Assembly: GCF_000175635.1 (NCBI RefSeq)
Contig: NZ_ACVP01000020.1
Coordinates: forward strand, 1 to 64,000
Source of the DNA: Corynebacterium tuberculostearicum SK141
GTDB lineage: Bacteria; Actinomycetota; Actinomycetes; Mycobacteriales; Mycobacteriaceae
Direction: 5' to 3'
DNA length: 64,000 bases
The notes beneath the pieces are model-generated. The model was not told the origin of the DNA. It made no database searches and worked only from the letters and a program-made list of their open reading frames with translations. Positions 17,165 through 26,161 of this stretch are shown piece after piece. The first letter of the stretch is position 1. Every line of letters starts with the position of its first letter. A program made the translations under genes and the position numbers.

Positions 17165-18901
17165 ATGTCTACACAGTCTTTTCTCGAAGTTGAAGCGAAA
17201 TTCTCCGTAGCCGAGTCCACTCAGCTCCCTGAACTGGCCCGCCTCGAGGGAGTTGACCACGTTGCAGACACGCGCCACCACGCGCTTTCTGCCATCTACT
17301 ACGACACCGAAGACCTCCGCCTTACCCACGCAAAGGTCACACTCCGCCGCCGCACCGGTGGTAATGATGATGGCTGGCATATCAAGATTCCTAGCGAGGC
17401 TGGCCGCACTGAAATCCACGCCGAGCTGGGAGAACCTGTAGATGGCCGCTACGAAGTACCTGAGGAACTTCTCCACCAGGTTCGCTCCATTATCCGCCAC
17501 AACGAACTCACCCCGATTGCGCAGGTAGACAACAAGCGCACCGAGATGGTCCTAGCGGATGCCGATAATAAGCCGGTAGCAGAATTCTGCGATGACCACG
17601 TCACCGCCTTTTCCTTCCTTCCAGGTGGCCAGCAGCAGTCGTGGCGCGAGTGGGAAGTAGAGCTCGCCGGTGAGCTTCCTGGCACTGAGGAAGGTACGCA
17701 ATTCATTCGCCGTGCCACTTCCCTGCTTATCGGTGCCGGTGCGCGCGTTTCTTCCTCCCCGTCCAAGCTGAAGTCTGCTTTGGGCGATTCCTACGCCAAT
17801 GCCCCGCTGCCTCCAGCCCTGGTATCGCCGGATGTGGACCCAGACTCCCCTGCCGCGGCCGTCATCACCGCACTCCAAGCCAACCGCGACAAGCTAGTTG
17901 ATTATGACCCTCGCGTGCGCCGCGATGAGTGGGATTCGGTTCACCAGATGCGCGTAGCCACCCGCGAACTGCGCAGCCACCTGCAGACCTTCCATGGCAT
18001 CGTTGTTGGCCCAGAAATCGACAAGATTGAAGCCGATCTCAAGGAGCTTGCCGGTATTTTGGGCGTTGCTCGCGATGCGGAGGTTGTGGAAGAGCGCTGG
18101 CAGAAGCTGCTGGAGTCCGAAGATTCTGACACCTTGGACGATTCCACCCGTGAGCACATTGCGCACGATATGGGCAACGCCTATCGCCGTGCGCACCGCC
18201 GCGTTATCGCAGCCCTGGATTCCGAGCGTTACCTCGAATTGCTGGAATCCCTGGACCGTCTTCTCGCTGATCCACCAACGGCCGATAAGCAACAGGATTC
18301 CGCCCCAGCAGCAAGTGAGGCGGAGCAGCCGGAGGAGCAATCCTCTGCGGAAGAGGACGCCGCTACTCCTACCAAATCCAGCGAGGACAGCGCACCTGCT
18401 GCAGACAAGGCCGAAAAGAAGCCAGAGAAAAAGAAGTCCAAGGATAAGTCCGCCGACATGGATACCGTGATGGCGCAGCACCTTGAAAAGGCTTATAACA
18501 AGCTGGTCAAGCGCCATAAGAAGGCCGTGGAGAACTGGGATAACCAGGAATTGTCTCTGCACGAGCGCGAGGATTATTTCCACGATATGCGCAAGGCAGC
18601 AAAGAAGCTGCGCTATGCAGCTGAAGCAGCTGGTTCTGCCACCAATCTCAAGACCAAGCGCCTCTACAAGGCCTGCAAGCAGATGCAGTCGGTGCTCGGT
18701 GACTTCCAGGATTCCGTGACCTCGCGAGATAAGCTGCTCGAGTTGGCAGAGTCCGCTCGCCGTCGTGGGGAAAATACCTTTGGCTACGGCCTGCTTTACC
18801 AGCGCGAGCGAACCATTGGCCTAAAGGCTCTTGACGATTACGCCGAGTCTTTCAAAGACATCAAGGCCGCGTTTAAGCCGCTGCGCAAGAAGCTAAAGTA
18901 G
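17165..18901 (+). CDS. CYTH and CHAD domain protein
   Basis: 578 residues. The N-terminal CYTH domain begins with the E-x-E-x-K signature (FLEVEAKFSVAE). It continues with charged strands (KVTLRRRTGGNDDGWHIKIPSEAG) that line a tunnel binding triphosphate compounds. The CHAD domain starts near residue 240 (RDEWDSVHQMRVATRELRSHLQTF) and resumes near 470 (HDMRKAAKKLRYAAEAAG), with conserved His/Arg/Lys that bind polyphosphate. Between the halves of CHAD lies a low-complexity Ala/Glu/Lys/Pro insert of about 70 residues. Such proteins associate with inorganic polyphosphate; the exact activity is not established from sequence. Confidence 0.92.
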   Translation: MSTQSFLEVEAKFSVAESTQLPELARLEGVDHVADTRHHALSAIYYDTEDLRLTHAKVTLRRRTGGNDDGWHIKIPSEAGRTEIHAELGEPVDGRYEVPEELLHQVRSIIRHNELTPIAQVDNKRTEMVLADADNKPVAEFCDDHVTAFSFLPGGQQQSWREWEVELAGELPGTEEGTQFIRRATSLLIGAGARVSSSPSKLKSALGDSYANAPLPPALVSPDVDPDSPAAAVITALQANRDKLVDYDPRVRRDEWDSVHQMRVATRELRSHLQTFHGIVVGPEIDKIEADLKELAGILGVARDAEVVEERWQKLLESEDSDTLDDSTREHIAHDMGNAYRRAHRRVIAALDSERYLELLESLDRLLADPPTADKQQDSAPAASEAEQPEEQSSAEEDAATPTKSSEDSAPAADKAEKKPEKKKSKDKSADMDTVMAQHLEKAYNKLVKRHKKAVENWDNQELSLHEREDYFHDMRKAAKKLRYAAEAAGSATNLKTKRLYKACKQMQSVLGDFQDSVTSRDKLLELAESARRRGENTFGYGLLYQRERTIGLKALDDYAESFKDIKAAFKPLRKKLK

Positions 18902-18959
18902 CCGCGCTCCTCGGGCAGGTGCCGGGAAGCACGGCTTAAAAGAGATGGCTGGGAGTTAG

Positions 18960-19148
18960 TTAATTCCAGTCATCTTCTTCGTCTGCGGCATCTGCCGCTT
19001 CATTGCGGGCTTGGGCGATTTCGATGGCGTTTTCTGCCTCTTCGCGGGTGTCATACGGGCCCATCCGGTTTTCCCAGCCAGAGGTCTTGCCCTGGCTGAC
19101 TTCCTTGGTGGTGGGATCAAAGAACCACTTCTGGTCTGCATCGCTCAT
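18960..19148 (-). CDS. Small SPOR-like conserved protein
   Basis: 62 residues (MSDADQKWFFDPTTKEVSQGK... ending in an acidic EEDDWN tail). The pattern W-F-F-D-P then YDTREEAENAIEIAQARN resembles the short actinobacterial proteins annotated as SPOR/SHOCT-like hypothetical. Function unknown. The gene is divergent from the galactokinase-like gene. Confidence 0.65.
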   Translation of the reverse strand: MSDADQKWFFDPTTKEVSQGKTSGWENRMGPYDTREEAENAIEIAQARNEAADAADEEDDWN

Positions 19149-19247
19149 AAAACTATCCTCTCAGTCGTAGCACCAGCGGCACCGGCTAAGTGCCGCCGCT
19201 GATATGGTTTGTGCCCACACTACCCACGCTGTCCCATTGATGCCCGC

Positions 19248-19407
19248 TAGAATGTGGGGCAGCACAATTCTTTTATACGAATCCATGTCGTATTCCCCGC
19301 CACCGCGCACATTGGTGGCGGGCGTTCGTTGCTTTAAACGCACCGCCGCGTGTGTGGGGCAACGAAGACTACTGGTCCCAGAACCTGGAAAAGGAGCTTT
19401 AGCACCC
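19248..19407 (+). promoter_or_regulatory. Structured leader of the galactokinase-like gene
   Basis: A TAGAAT -10-like hexamer (19248-19253) is followed by about 150 nt before the ATG. Two strong hairpins occur: CCCGCCACC/GGTGGCGGG (19296-19304 with 19314-19322) and TTCGTTGC/GCAACGAA (19325-19332 with 19359-19366). AGGAG at about 19393 precedes the start. The galactokinase frame stays open back to 19204, so an N-terminally longer protein cannot be excluded. Confidence 0.45.
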
Positions 19408-20682
19408 ATGCCACTGTGGTCAACGCCTGCAGAGCCCGTAGCCGAGCGCGCCGCCCAAGCACATACCGAACTCACAGGCAGCGCTCCAACGCATACCGCT
19501 AGCGCGCCGGCGACGTGGTCCCTCATTGGTGAACATATTGATCACTTCGGTGGCATTGTCGCCATGTGCGTGGGCAAGTTGCGCGCTGCAGCGTCGGTAA
19601 GCCCGCGCACCGATGGCGTGGTGGCCGTACATTTCCACCCAGCTCAGGGTGAGCCTGCCCATGACTCGATTAGCCTGCAGGCGCTGGCAGAGCTAGCAAC
19701 GGCGCAACAGCCCACCACGGATGCGGAAGGCCAGCCTGTTATTCCGCCGGCACCACAAGGTGGGTTGGCGGCCCGCGTGGGAGGCATTGTCCACACGATG
19801 ATTAATCGTCAGTTGCTCTCCCGGGAGACGGCCGGTGCGGATATCACCATCGCCTCCGATATTCCGGAAGGTACGGGTTTGGGTGCGGATGCCGCGGCGG
19901 ACGTCGCGGTGGCGCTCGCACTCATGGGCGCAGATGCGGACCTCGATGCGCCGTTGAGGGCCCGGGTCGCGGATGTCTGCACCCAGGCCGTTTCTACCTT
20001 CGCAGCGCGGCCGCCGCTGCGCGCACGCCACAGCGCTGCGCTGCGCAGCACTGGTGAGGGCGTGTGCATCATGGACTACGCCGATGGTTCTGTCACCCAC
20101 GCCCCGCATGTGGTGGGCCGCGAGATGTCCGCCTTTGCGGTGGCAGTGCCGGAAGATTTCTCCGCGCAGGAGGAAACGGCCATCGCCGATATCCGCCAGC
20201 GCCAGCGCTTTATCGATGATGCCTGCCACTCCTTTGGCACCGATTCGCTGCGCTTGCTTCCCGACGCCCAACAGCGCGTCCTCGACTGGCTCAAGGCCGT
20301 GCACAAGGTCTACGGCGAGGAAGGCCGCCCAAGCATCAGCGCCGCCACGGAGTGGATGGCCTTTTATGAGGAAGAGACTGAGCGCGTAGAAAAGTTTGCG
20401 CGCTGCCTGCGCTCACACCGCGGCGCGGAGCTCTTCCCTATCCTGTTGCAGTCGCAGTCTTCCTTGGCCAATATCTACGGCTTGGATTCGGCAGAAAAAC
20501 TCGCCGAATTGGTCACGGTTCGCGGTGCCGTAGCGGGTCGATCGGCGCATGCCGGTACCTCGAACGCGGTCATCGCTTATGTGCCAGCGAAAAGCGCGCA
20601 CAATTTCGCAGCTGACTTGGCTGAAGATGGCCTGCTCGTCGTCGAGCTGCAGCCAGGCGAGGCCGCCCGCGGCGAAGGTTAG
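19408..20682 (+). CDS. Galactokinase-like GHMP kinase
   Basis: 424 residues from ATG 19408. The N-terminal galactose-binding signature appears as TWSLIGEHIDHFGG (compare the usual NLIGEHTDYNGG). The GHMP ATP-binding loop appears as PEGTGLGADAAADVAVALAL, where classical galactokinases have GLSSSAA, so the phosphate-binding serines are replaced by Gly/Ala/Asp. The C-terminal motif includes VRGAVAGRSAHAGTSNAVIAYV. No Leloir-pathway neighbour is present. It could be a divergent galactokinase or a relative with another sugar or mevalonate-type substrate. Confidence 0.75.
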   Translation: MPLWSTPAEPVAERAAQAHTELTGSAPTHTASAPATWSLIGEHIDHFGGIVAMCVGKLRAAASVSPRTDGVVAVHFHPAQGEPAHDSISLQALAELATAQQPTTDAEGQPVIPPAPQGGLAARVGGIVHTMINRQLLSRETAGADITIASDIPEGTGLGADAAADVAVALALMGADADLDAPLRARVADVCTQAVSTFAARPPLRARHSAALRSTGEGVCIMDYADGSVTHAPHVVGREMSAFAVAVPEDFSAQEETAIADIRQRQRFIDDACHSFGTDSLRLLPDAQQRVLDWLKAVHKVYGEEGRPSISAATEWMAFYEEETERVEKFARCLRSHRGAELFPILLQSQSSLANIYGLDSAEKLAELVTVRGAVAGRSAHAGTSNAVIAYVPAKSAHNFAADLAEDGLLVVELQPGEAARGEG

Positions 20683-20694
20683 GAGCCTTGCCGG

Positions 20695-22089
20695 CTAGTC
20701 GGCCGGCCACGCAAAGAGAACCTCGCGCGAATCGGTATCCGACGTCACCAGCGAGACAGTGGTCTCACTGCCGGTTTCCGGTGCGCCCACGCATTGGGCG
20801 AAGACGGGTGGCTCCGGTATGAAAATCCGTGCCTTCTCCCGCTTCGCATCGCCGCGGACCACGGTGGCTGAGAAATTGGTCCCGAGCCAAGGTCGCAACA
20901 CGGTGGCCTCAGTCAGGTTCAGGCAGGCCTTATCCACTTGGGAGGCGAGCTGCGAGGTCGAACGCATCGCCCCGATGACCTCCGTAGCGCTGCCTGTCAC
21001 CCACTCGGGAACCTCATAACCGCCGCATAGTGCTAGGCATACTTCCGTGGCGAACCTATCGGAAAGGCGCCGCAGCGGCGCGGTGACGTGGGCATAGTAG
21101 CCACCAATACCGGCATGTACCTGCGCCTCCTGCTCGCCTAGCCAGGCATAGTCGGCGCCCCTCAGCAGGCTCTGGGCCTCGCGCATGACGGCCATGCCGC
21201 GCGGGGAATCGGCGTCGACGGTGAGGAGGAATTGGGGAATGGGGGCGTCGCCAAGCGCAAAGCCTAGGGCCTGCGCCTCGGCGCGAAATTGGCGCTCGTG
21301 CTCCGGCTCGGCCGCGGGCAGGGTGCGCAAGAAGCCCACGCCAGCTTCCTGCATGAGGCGCCCAGCGCACATGCCGGCGAGCAGCGAAATTTCGGAGTTA
21401 AAGTCCATGACCTCATAGCGCGGCTCGATGATGAGCTCAAAGGTACCGTCCTCATTTTCCACCACGCGCTGGGAGGGCAGGCGCAAGGAAATGGCCTGGC
21501 GGCGCAGGGAGGATTCCTGGCGCAGCCGGCCGACCACCGGCAGCAGCGCGATGGATGGGTGGAGGTTGCCGGCCGCGAGGTCCGCATGCGCGCCCTCATA
21601 ATCCAGGCGGGCCTGGGAGTAAATCAGCGCGCGCTCGACGTGGAAGGACTCCACCTCACCGTTGCCATCCAAGTCAAAGGTCCACAACACGGCCGGCTTA
21701 TCGGTGCCAGGCAGCAGCGAGGCTCGGTCCTCGGAAAGCTCCGGTGGGTGCAGGCGCGCGGGTTCATCGGGAAGATAAATGGTCTGGCCGCGGCGGAAGG
21801 ATTCGCGCTCTAACTCGCTGCCGGGCTCGATGAAAGCAGCAACGTCCGCGATAGCATAAAAGACGCGGTAGCCGCCCTCGCGTTCTTCGATGTAGACCGC
21901 CTGATCCAAGTCCATGGAGCCGGCGGGATCCAGGGTCACGAAGGGAATTTCGCGGGCGTCGCGGCGCGAGTCGGCGTATCGGTCCTGCGCGCGGGCGGCC
22001 TGGGCAGTGACCTCGGCCGGAAAATCGGTGGCCACCGAAAATTCTGTGGCAATGGCGCGGAAATCGAGCGGGGCGGCATAGAGCTTCAT
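20695..22089 (-). CDS. RNB-domain ribonuclease
   Basis: 464 residues from ATG 22089. An RNase II/R catalytic (RNB) domain is evident: FVTLDPAGSMDLDQAVYIEE provides the metal-binding aspartates, followed by YAIADVAAFIEPGSELERESFRRGQTIYLPD. No N-terminal cold-shock or C-terminal S1 domain is seen, giving the short actinobacterial form. It should be a 3'-to-5' exoribonuclease. It lies next to rnpB, whose 3' end is about 25 nt upstream. Confidence 0.9.
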   Translation of the reverse strand: MKLYAAPLDFRAIATEFSVATDFPAEVTAQAARAQDRYADSRRDAREIPFVTLDPAGSMDLDQAVYIEEREGGYRVFYAIADVAAFIEPGSELERESFRRGQTIYLPDEPARLHPPELSEDRASLLPGTDKPAVLWTFDLDGNGEVESFHVERALIYSQARLDYEGAHADLAAGNLHPSIALLPVVGRLRQESSLRRQAISLRLPSQRVVENEDGTFELIIEPRYEVMDFNSEISLLAGMCAGRLMQEAGVGFLRTLPAAEPEHERQFRAEAQALGFALGDAPIPQFLLTVDADSPRGMAVMREAQSLLRGADYAWLGEQEAQVHAGIGGYYAHVTAPLRRLSDRFATEVCLALCGGYEVPEWVTGSATEVIGAMRSTSQLASQVDKACLNLTEATVLRPWLGTNFSATVVRGDAKREKARIFIPEPPVFAQCVGAPETGSETTVSLVTSDTDSREVLFAWPAD

Positions 22090-22112
22090 GCCCACCACCA
22101 TAAACGTAGTAG

Positions 22113-22568
22113 GGCGAATGAGTCGGCCTATAAGCCGGATTCTGTCTAACCGCGGCACTCCCTGAGAAGTACCGCGCGGTGAACATCCATCTAGACCAAC
22201 CGTTGCCAGTTGGTTCCAGCAGCTACCTTCAGGCTCGAGCGAGCAGCCTTAAAACGCCTGATCGGGCCCCGCAACGTGGCGGGGCCGTGATGCCTTGCTC
22301 CCGGTGGGGTTTGCCCAGCCACCGCCATCGCTGACGGTGCTGGTGCGCTCTTAACGCACCGTTTCACCCTTACCTTGTGGCTCCAACTTGGCCGAAACCA
22401 AGTGGAGGTACAAGGCGGTCTACTTTCTGTTGCACTTGCCCGCGGGTTTCCCCGGGTTGCCGTTAGCAACCACCGTGCTCTGTGGAGTCCGGACTTTCCT
22501 CGGCGCCCACGCGGCAGCACGTGGCTGCCCGTTTGAAGCGACGCGATCACCCGGCCGGCTCATTCGCG
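22113..22568 (-). ncRNA. rnpB: RNase P RNA
   Basis: Bacterial type A RNase P RNA, the catalytic subunit for tRNA 5' maturation. Hallmarks on the minus strand are GAGGAAAGTCCGGACTCC (P4 5' strand), CAGAAAGTAGACCGCC, and the 3' end ACAGAATCCGGCTTATAGG (P4 3' strand). Helix P1 is formed by CGAATGAGCCGGCC at the 5' end and GGCCGACTCATTCG at the 3' end, which sets the boundaries to within a few nt. Confidence 0.95.
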
Positions 22569-22577
22569 TTCCTTATT

Positions 22578-23708
22578 CTAGCGCAGGCCCGCCAGGTGGC
22601 CCACATCGTTAAATCCGTGCACCATAGAGCCGCCTTCCCAAAATTCCACCCGCGAAATGGCAGCCAGGTCTAAGAAGAGGTGCCCAAAGGTGGCTGGGCC
22701 GGCATCTAGCGCCTGGCGGATGAAGGACTTAATTGGGTTGACGTGGCTGACCACCAGCACGGTCTTTCCTGCGAAGCGCTCTTGGAGCTCCTTGCGGGTG
22801 GTGCGCACGCGGCGGTTGACCGCCTGCAGCGATTCACCGCCCGGACAGGCGACGCTCGCATCGTGCAGCCATTCGTCGTGAAGTTCCGGATCGCGCTGGT
22901 GGGCCTCGGCCGCGGTCTTGCCTTCCCACGCACCGAAGTCCACCTCGATGAGGCCGTCGACGGTCTCTACCTCGATATCGCGGCCATTGGCCACGGCCGC
23001 CGCGGTCTCTTGGCAGCGGCGCAGGGGCGAGCAGACGATGGCGTCAAAGTCGGCGTCGGCAAGCGCCTGCGCAGCGGCGAGCGCCTGCTTTTGGCCAAGC
23101 TCCGTAAGCCCCGGATTGGCGCGGCCGGAGTACTGCTTGGCGGCCGACATCTCCGTCTGCCCGTGGCGAAGCAAGATAAAGCGGGTGGTAGGTCCACGGT
23201 CCCCCAGCCAATCGGTGGGGTGCGGCGCGGTGGTGTCCTGCTCCCCGGCCGGTGCTGGCTCGGAGTCTTCCTCGCCGGCCACGATGCCTTCCGGGTGCCC
23301 GGCGGCCGCGGCATCCATGGCGTCATTGGACAGGGCGTCTGCCACCTTGTTCTTGGCGCGCGGCACCCAGTCCAGGCTGAAAGAAGAAAAGCCGTTGATG
23401 TATTCGCGGGCGCGCAGGGCCAGCTTCTGCATATCGGGGTGCTTGATCTTCCAGCGGCCGTTGATTTGTTCCACTACCAGCTTGGAGTCCATGTGGAATT
23501 CCACCTCGGTAGCGCCCATCTCGGTGGCGGCTTCAAGGCCGCGCAGCAGGCCGTTGTACTCAGCGACGTTATTAGTGGACTTGGTACCTACCACGTAGAC
23601 AATTTCGCGCAGGATGCGCTGCCCGCTGCCGTCATAGATAACGGTGCCGGAACCGGCTACTCCGGGGTTGCCGCGGGAGCCGCCATCGGCGTAGATGATG
23701 ACCTTCAT
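22578..23708 (-). CDS. Ribonuclease HI-histidine phosphatase fusion
   Basis: 376 residues from ATG 23708. Residues 1-130 are an RNase HI domain (MKVIIYADGGSRGNPGVAG, the D-E-D residues in AEYNGLLRGL and EFHMDSKLVVEQ). After a Glu/Pro-rich linker, residues from about 175 form a histidine phosphatase with the RHG motif (FILLRHGQTEMS) and a second His in VSHVNPIK. This is the organisation of mycobacterial Rv2228c, where the phosphatase part acts on alpha-ribazole phosphate. The ATG overlaps the upstream stop (TAATG), so it is coupled to the zinc-ribbon gene. Confidence 0.95.
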   Translation of the reverse strand: MKVIIYADGGSRGNPGVAGSGTVIYDGSGQRILREIVYVVGTKSTNNVAEYNGLLRGLEAATEMGATEVEFHMDSKLVVEQINGRWKIKHPDMQKLALRAREYINGFSSFSLDWVPRAKNKVADALSNDAMDAAAAGHPEGIVAGEEDSEPAPAGEQDTTAPHPTDWLGDRGPTTRFILLRHGQTEMSAAKQYSGRANPGLTELGQKQALAAAQALADADFDAIVCSPLRRCQETAAAVANGRDIEVETVDGLIEVDFGAWEGKTAAEAHQRDPELHDEWLHDASVACPGGESLQAVNRRVRTTRKELQERFAGKTVLVVSHVNPIKSFIRQALDAGPATFGHLFLDLAAISRVEFWEGGSMVHGFNDVGHLAGLR

Positions 23709-24424
23709 TAGACCAGGCGCACCAGGTAGGAGCCGCAATCGCCGCACTGCGGCAGCTCATCGGCCGGGGCATTGCGCACGGCGTTTTGCTCGGCCGGCGG
23801 CAAGACAATGAAGCAGCCGCCGCAGGCGCGATTGGCCTTGAACTGGGCGGCACCTACGCCATTTTCCTCGCGCTGGGTATCGTACTCGCTGAGCACTCCA
23901 GCGGGCAGCTGATCGCGCAGCTCGCCGATGCGCACGGCCGGATCCTCTTGATTGGCGGCCGCTTCCTTAGCCGCCTCGGCCGCACGGCGCAGCTTTTCCA
24001 GTTTGCGTTCGGAATCAGAAACGCGCGCACCGTGGACGTCCAGATTGGAACGCAGCGCGTGCACCTCGTTATGCGCCTCCTGCAGCTCGCTCATGAGGTC
24101 TGCGATGCGGGACTTGGCGGCGTAGAGATCGTGCTCCAGATCCTTGCGGGTTTCTGGGTCTACTGCGGCGCCGAGCTGGCGCTTATCATCGCGCTCGCGC
24201 TGGCGCAGCTTGCGCTCATCGGCCTGGATACGCAGGATTTCGGTCTCCATGTCATCGACGGCCATCTGCGCAGAACCGGAGGCATCGAGCAGGCGCTTGT
24301 GCTCCTCCTTGGCCTTGTCATATTCGGCTTGTTCCGGGATTTCCTTCTCAGCGCCATGGCCCTGCGAGCGTTCCAGGTTGGCCAGCTCCAGCAGTACCGG
24401 CTGTAGTTCTTGCGATAGTTTCAC
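23708..24424 (-). CDS. C4 zinc-ribbon, coiled-coil protein
   Basis: 238 residues, GTG start at 24424. Residues 1-170 are a long charged coiled coil. The C-terminus carries a four-cysteine zinc ribbon (ACGGCFIVLP ... QCGDCGSYLV). Homologous to mycobacterial Rv2229c and to a widely conserved family of unknown role. It is sandwiched without gaps between the Nif3 gene (ends one base earlier) and the RNase H fusion, indicating one operon. Confidence 0.9.
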   Translation of the reverse strand: MKLSQELQPVLLELANLERSQGHGAEKEIPEQAEYDKAKEEHKRLLDASGSAQMAVDDMETEILRIQADERKLRQRERDDKRQLGAAVDPETRKDLEHDLYAAKSRIADLMSELQEAHNEVHALRSNLDVHGARVSDSERKLEKLRRAAEAAKEAAANQEDPAVRIGELRDQLPAGVLSEYDTQREENGVGAAQFKANRACGGCFIVLPPAEQNAVRNAPADELPQCGDCGSYLVRLV

Positions 24425-25564
24425 TTATGACTCCTTTGGGTGCGCAGAGATAGTCCACGGGTCGGTGCGCAGGCTAATAATTTCCGTATCCAGTTCTAAA
24501 GCATCCTCTACGATATCGCGCGCCTGGGCCGTCCACGGAAATTCGCTGGCCCAGTGGGCGGTATCGATGACGGCCGGGCCGCCGGCGCGCAGGTGCTCAT
24601 CCACCGGGTGGTGGCGCAGATCCGAGGTAACGTACACGTCCACGCCTAGCTTCGCGGCCGCGGAGAGGAAGGAATCTCCCGAACCGGAAGACACGGCCAC
24701 CGTGCGCACCTTCTGGTCCGGATCGCCGGCGGCGCGGATACCCCAGGCGGTCTCCGGCAGGGCGTTGGCCACCTGCTGGGTGAACTCACGCAGGGTCATC
24801 TCCTGCGGCAGCTCTCCCACACGCCCCAGGCCGAGCGCCTTGTCCAGATCCTGGTGGCCGGCGGTTTCCGTGATGTCATAGGCCGGCACCTCATACGGGT
24901 GGGCGGCGTGCAGGGCCTTCAACAAGGAGGAGCGAAGTGCGGCCGGGGCGACGAACTCGACGCGGATTTCCTCGCCGCGGTGCAGCGCGCCGATCTCGCC
25001 CTCGGTGGGGTCAGCGCCCTCCTCCGGCCGGAATTGGCCCGTGCCGGCGATATCGAAGGAGCAGTGGGAGTAGGCACCGATGTGGCCCGCGCCGGCGTCG
25101 AAAAGCGCCTGCTTTACCTCCTCAACCGTGGCGACCGGCACGTGCACGCCCCACTTATCCACGCCCTGCGGCTCCGGCACGATGGGCCGGCCGGGGTTGA
25201 TGCCTACCAGCTCCGCGAGCTTGTCGTTGACGCCCGGCCGCGCTTTATCCGCGTTGGTGTGGGCCGCAAAGAGGGCAACGCCATTGCTGACCAGCGTGTG
25301 CACTACCTTGCCCTTGGGCGTATCGGCCGCCACGGACTCCACCCCGCGCAGCAACAACGGGTGGTGAACCACGAGCATGTCCGCGCCGAGCTCCACCGCG
25401 CGCTCGGCCACCGCTTGGGTGCAGTCCAAAGCGAAAGCCACCCGCTTTACCTCCGCGGCCGGATCCCCGCAGATAAGCCCCACGGCATCCCACGTTTCCG
25501 CCAGGTGCGGCGGGTAGGCCTCATCGAGTACGCGGCGGACATCGCCCACGCTCACAGCGGACAT
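24425..25564 (-). CDS. Nif3-like dinuclear metal-centre protein
   Basis: 379 residues. NIF3/YbgI family: metal-binding histidines in DMLVVHHPLLLRGVE and in ALFAAHTNADKARPGVN, with the C-terminal DVYVTSDLRHHPVDEH segment completing the dinuclear site. The central 120 residues (VHVPVATVEEVKQALFDAGAGHIGAYSHCSF) are the PII/CutA-like insert of the long form. Proposed roles in cofactor or GTP cyclohydrolase-related chemistry are unproven. First gene of the three-gene minus-strand operon. Confidence 0.93.
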   Translation of the reverse strand: MSAVSVGDVRRVLDEAYPPHLAETWDAVGLICGDPAAEVKRVAFALDCTQAVAERAVELGADMLVVHHPLLLRGVESVAADTPKGKVVHTLVSNGVALFAAHTNADKARPGVNDKLAELVGINPGRPIVPEPQGVDKWGVHVPVATVEEVKQALFDAGAGHIGAYSHCSFDIAGTGQFRPEEGADPTEGEIGALHRGEEIRVEFVAPAALRSSLLKALHAAHPYEVPAYDITETAGHQDLDKALGLGRVGELPQEMTLREFTQQVANALPETAWGIRAAGDPDQKVRTVAVSSGSGDSFLSAAAKLGVDVYVTSDLRHHPVDEHLRAGGPAVIDTAHWASEFPWTAQARDIVEDALELDTEIISLRTDPWTISAHPKES

Positions 25565-25659
25565 GGAGGTGCTCCTTTATGCTCGTTTCATGGAATAGTT
25601 ACTACTGCTATATCCTATCTTCCGCACCACAGTACTATTCGCGCGAAGGGGTTTTCCGC

Positions 25660-26151
25660 ATGACCGAGACCGATACCCGCTCCGGCCTTTACCTCGTTTT
25701 TGTTTGCACCGGAAATATCTGCCGCTCCCCCATGGCAGAAATCATCGTGCGCGATGAAATGGAAAAGGAGATGCTCGACCTCGTCGCCACCGTAGATTCC
25801 TGCGGCCTGGGCGGCTGGCATGTGGGCCAGGGCGCGGACGAACGCGCAGTTGCCGAACTGCGCCGCGGCGGCCACGATGGCGGTTCCCACCGCGCGTCCA
25901 AGCTAGGGGCAGAGCATATGGATGCTGATCTCTTCATCGCCATGGACAAAGGCCACCGCGAGGCCCTCATTGAGCACGGCATCGACCCGGCCAAGATTCG
26001 CTTGATGCGCAGCTTCGATCCCAACTCCCCGGAGGACGCGGACGTGGCAGACCCCTATTACGGTTCCGCAGCGGATTTTGAAACCACACGCAAGAATATC
26101 GAGGCCGCCGTGCCTGGCCTGCTGGATTGGATTCGCGCTAACCGCGACTAG
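25660..26151 (+). CDS. Low-molecular-weight protein tyrosine phosphatase
   Basis: 163 residues from ATG 25660 (GAAGGGG upstream; the frame opens earlier at 25579). The P-loop CTGNICRS (C-x5-R) starts at Cys16, and the general acid lies in DVADPYYGSA near the C-terminus. It corresponds to mycobacterial PtpA by synteny. It is followed 10 nt later by SURF1, as in mycobacteria. Confidence 0.95.
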   Translation: MTETDTRSGLYLVFVCTGNICRSPMAEIIVRDEMEKEMLDLVATVDSCGLGGWHVGQGADERAVAELRRGGHDGGSHRASKLGAEHMDADLFIAMDKGHREALIEHGIDPAKIRLMRSFDPNSPEDADVADPYYGSAADFETTRKNIEAAVPGLLDWIRANRD

Positions 26152-26161
26152 ACTAGGCCCC

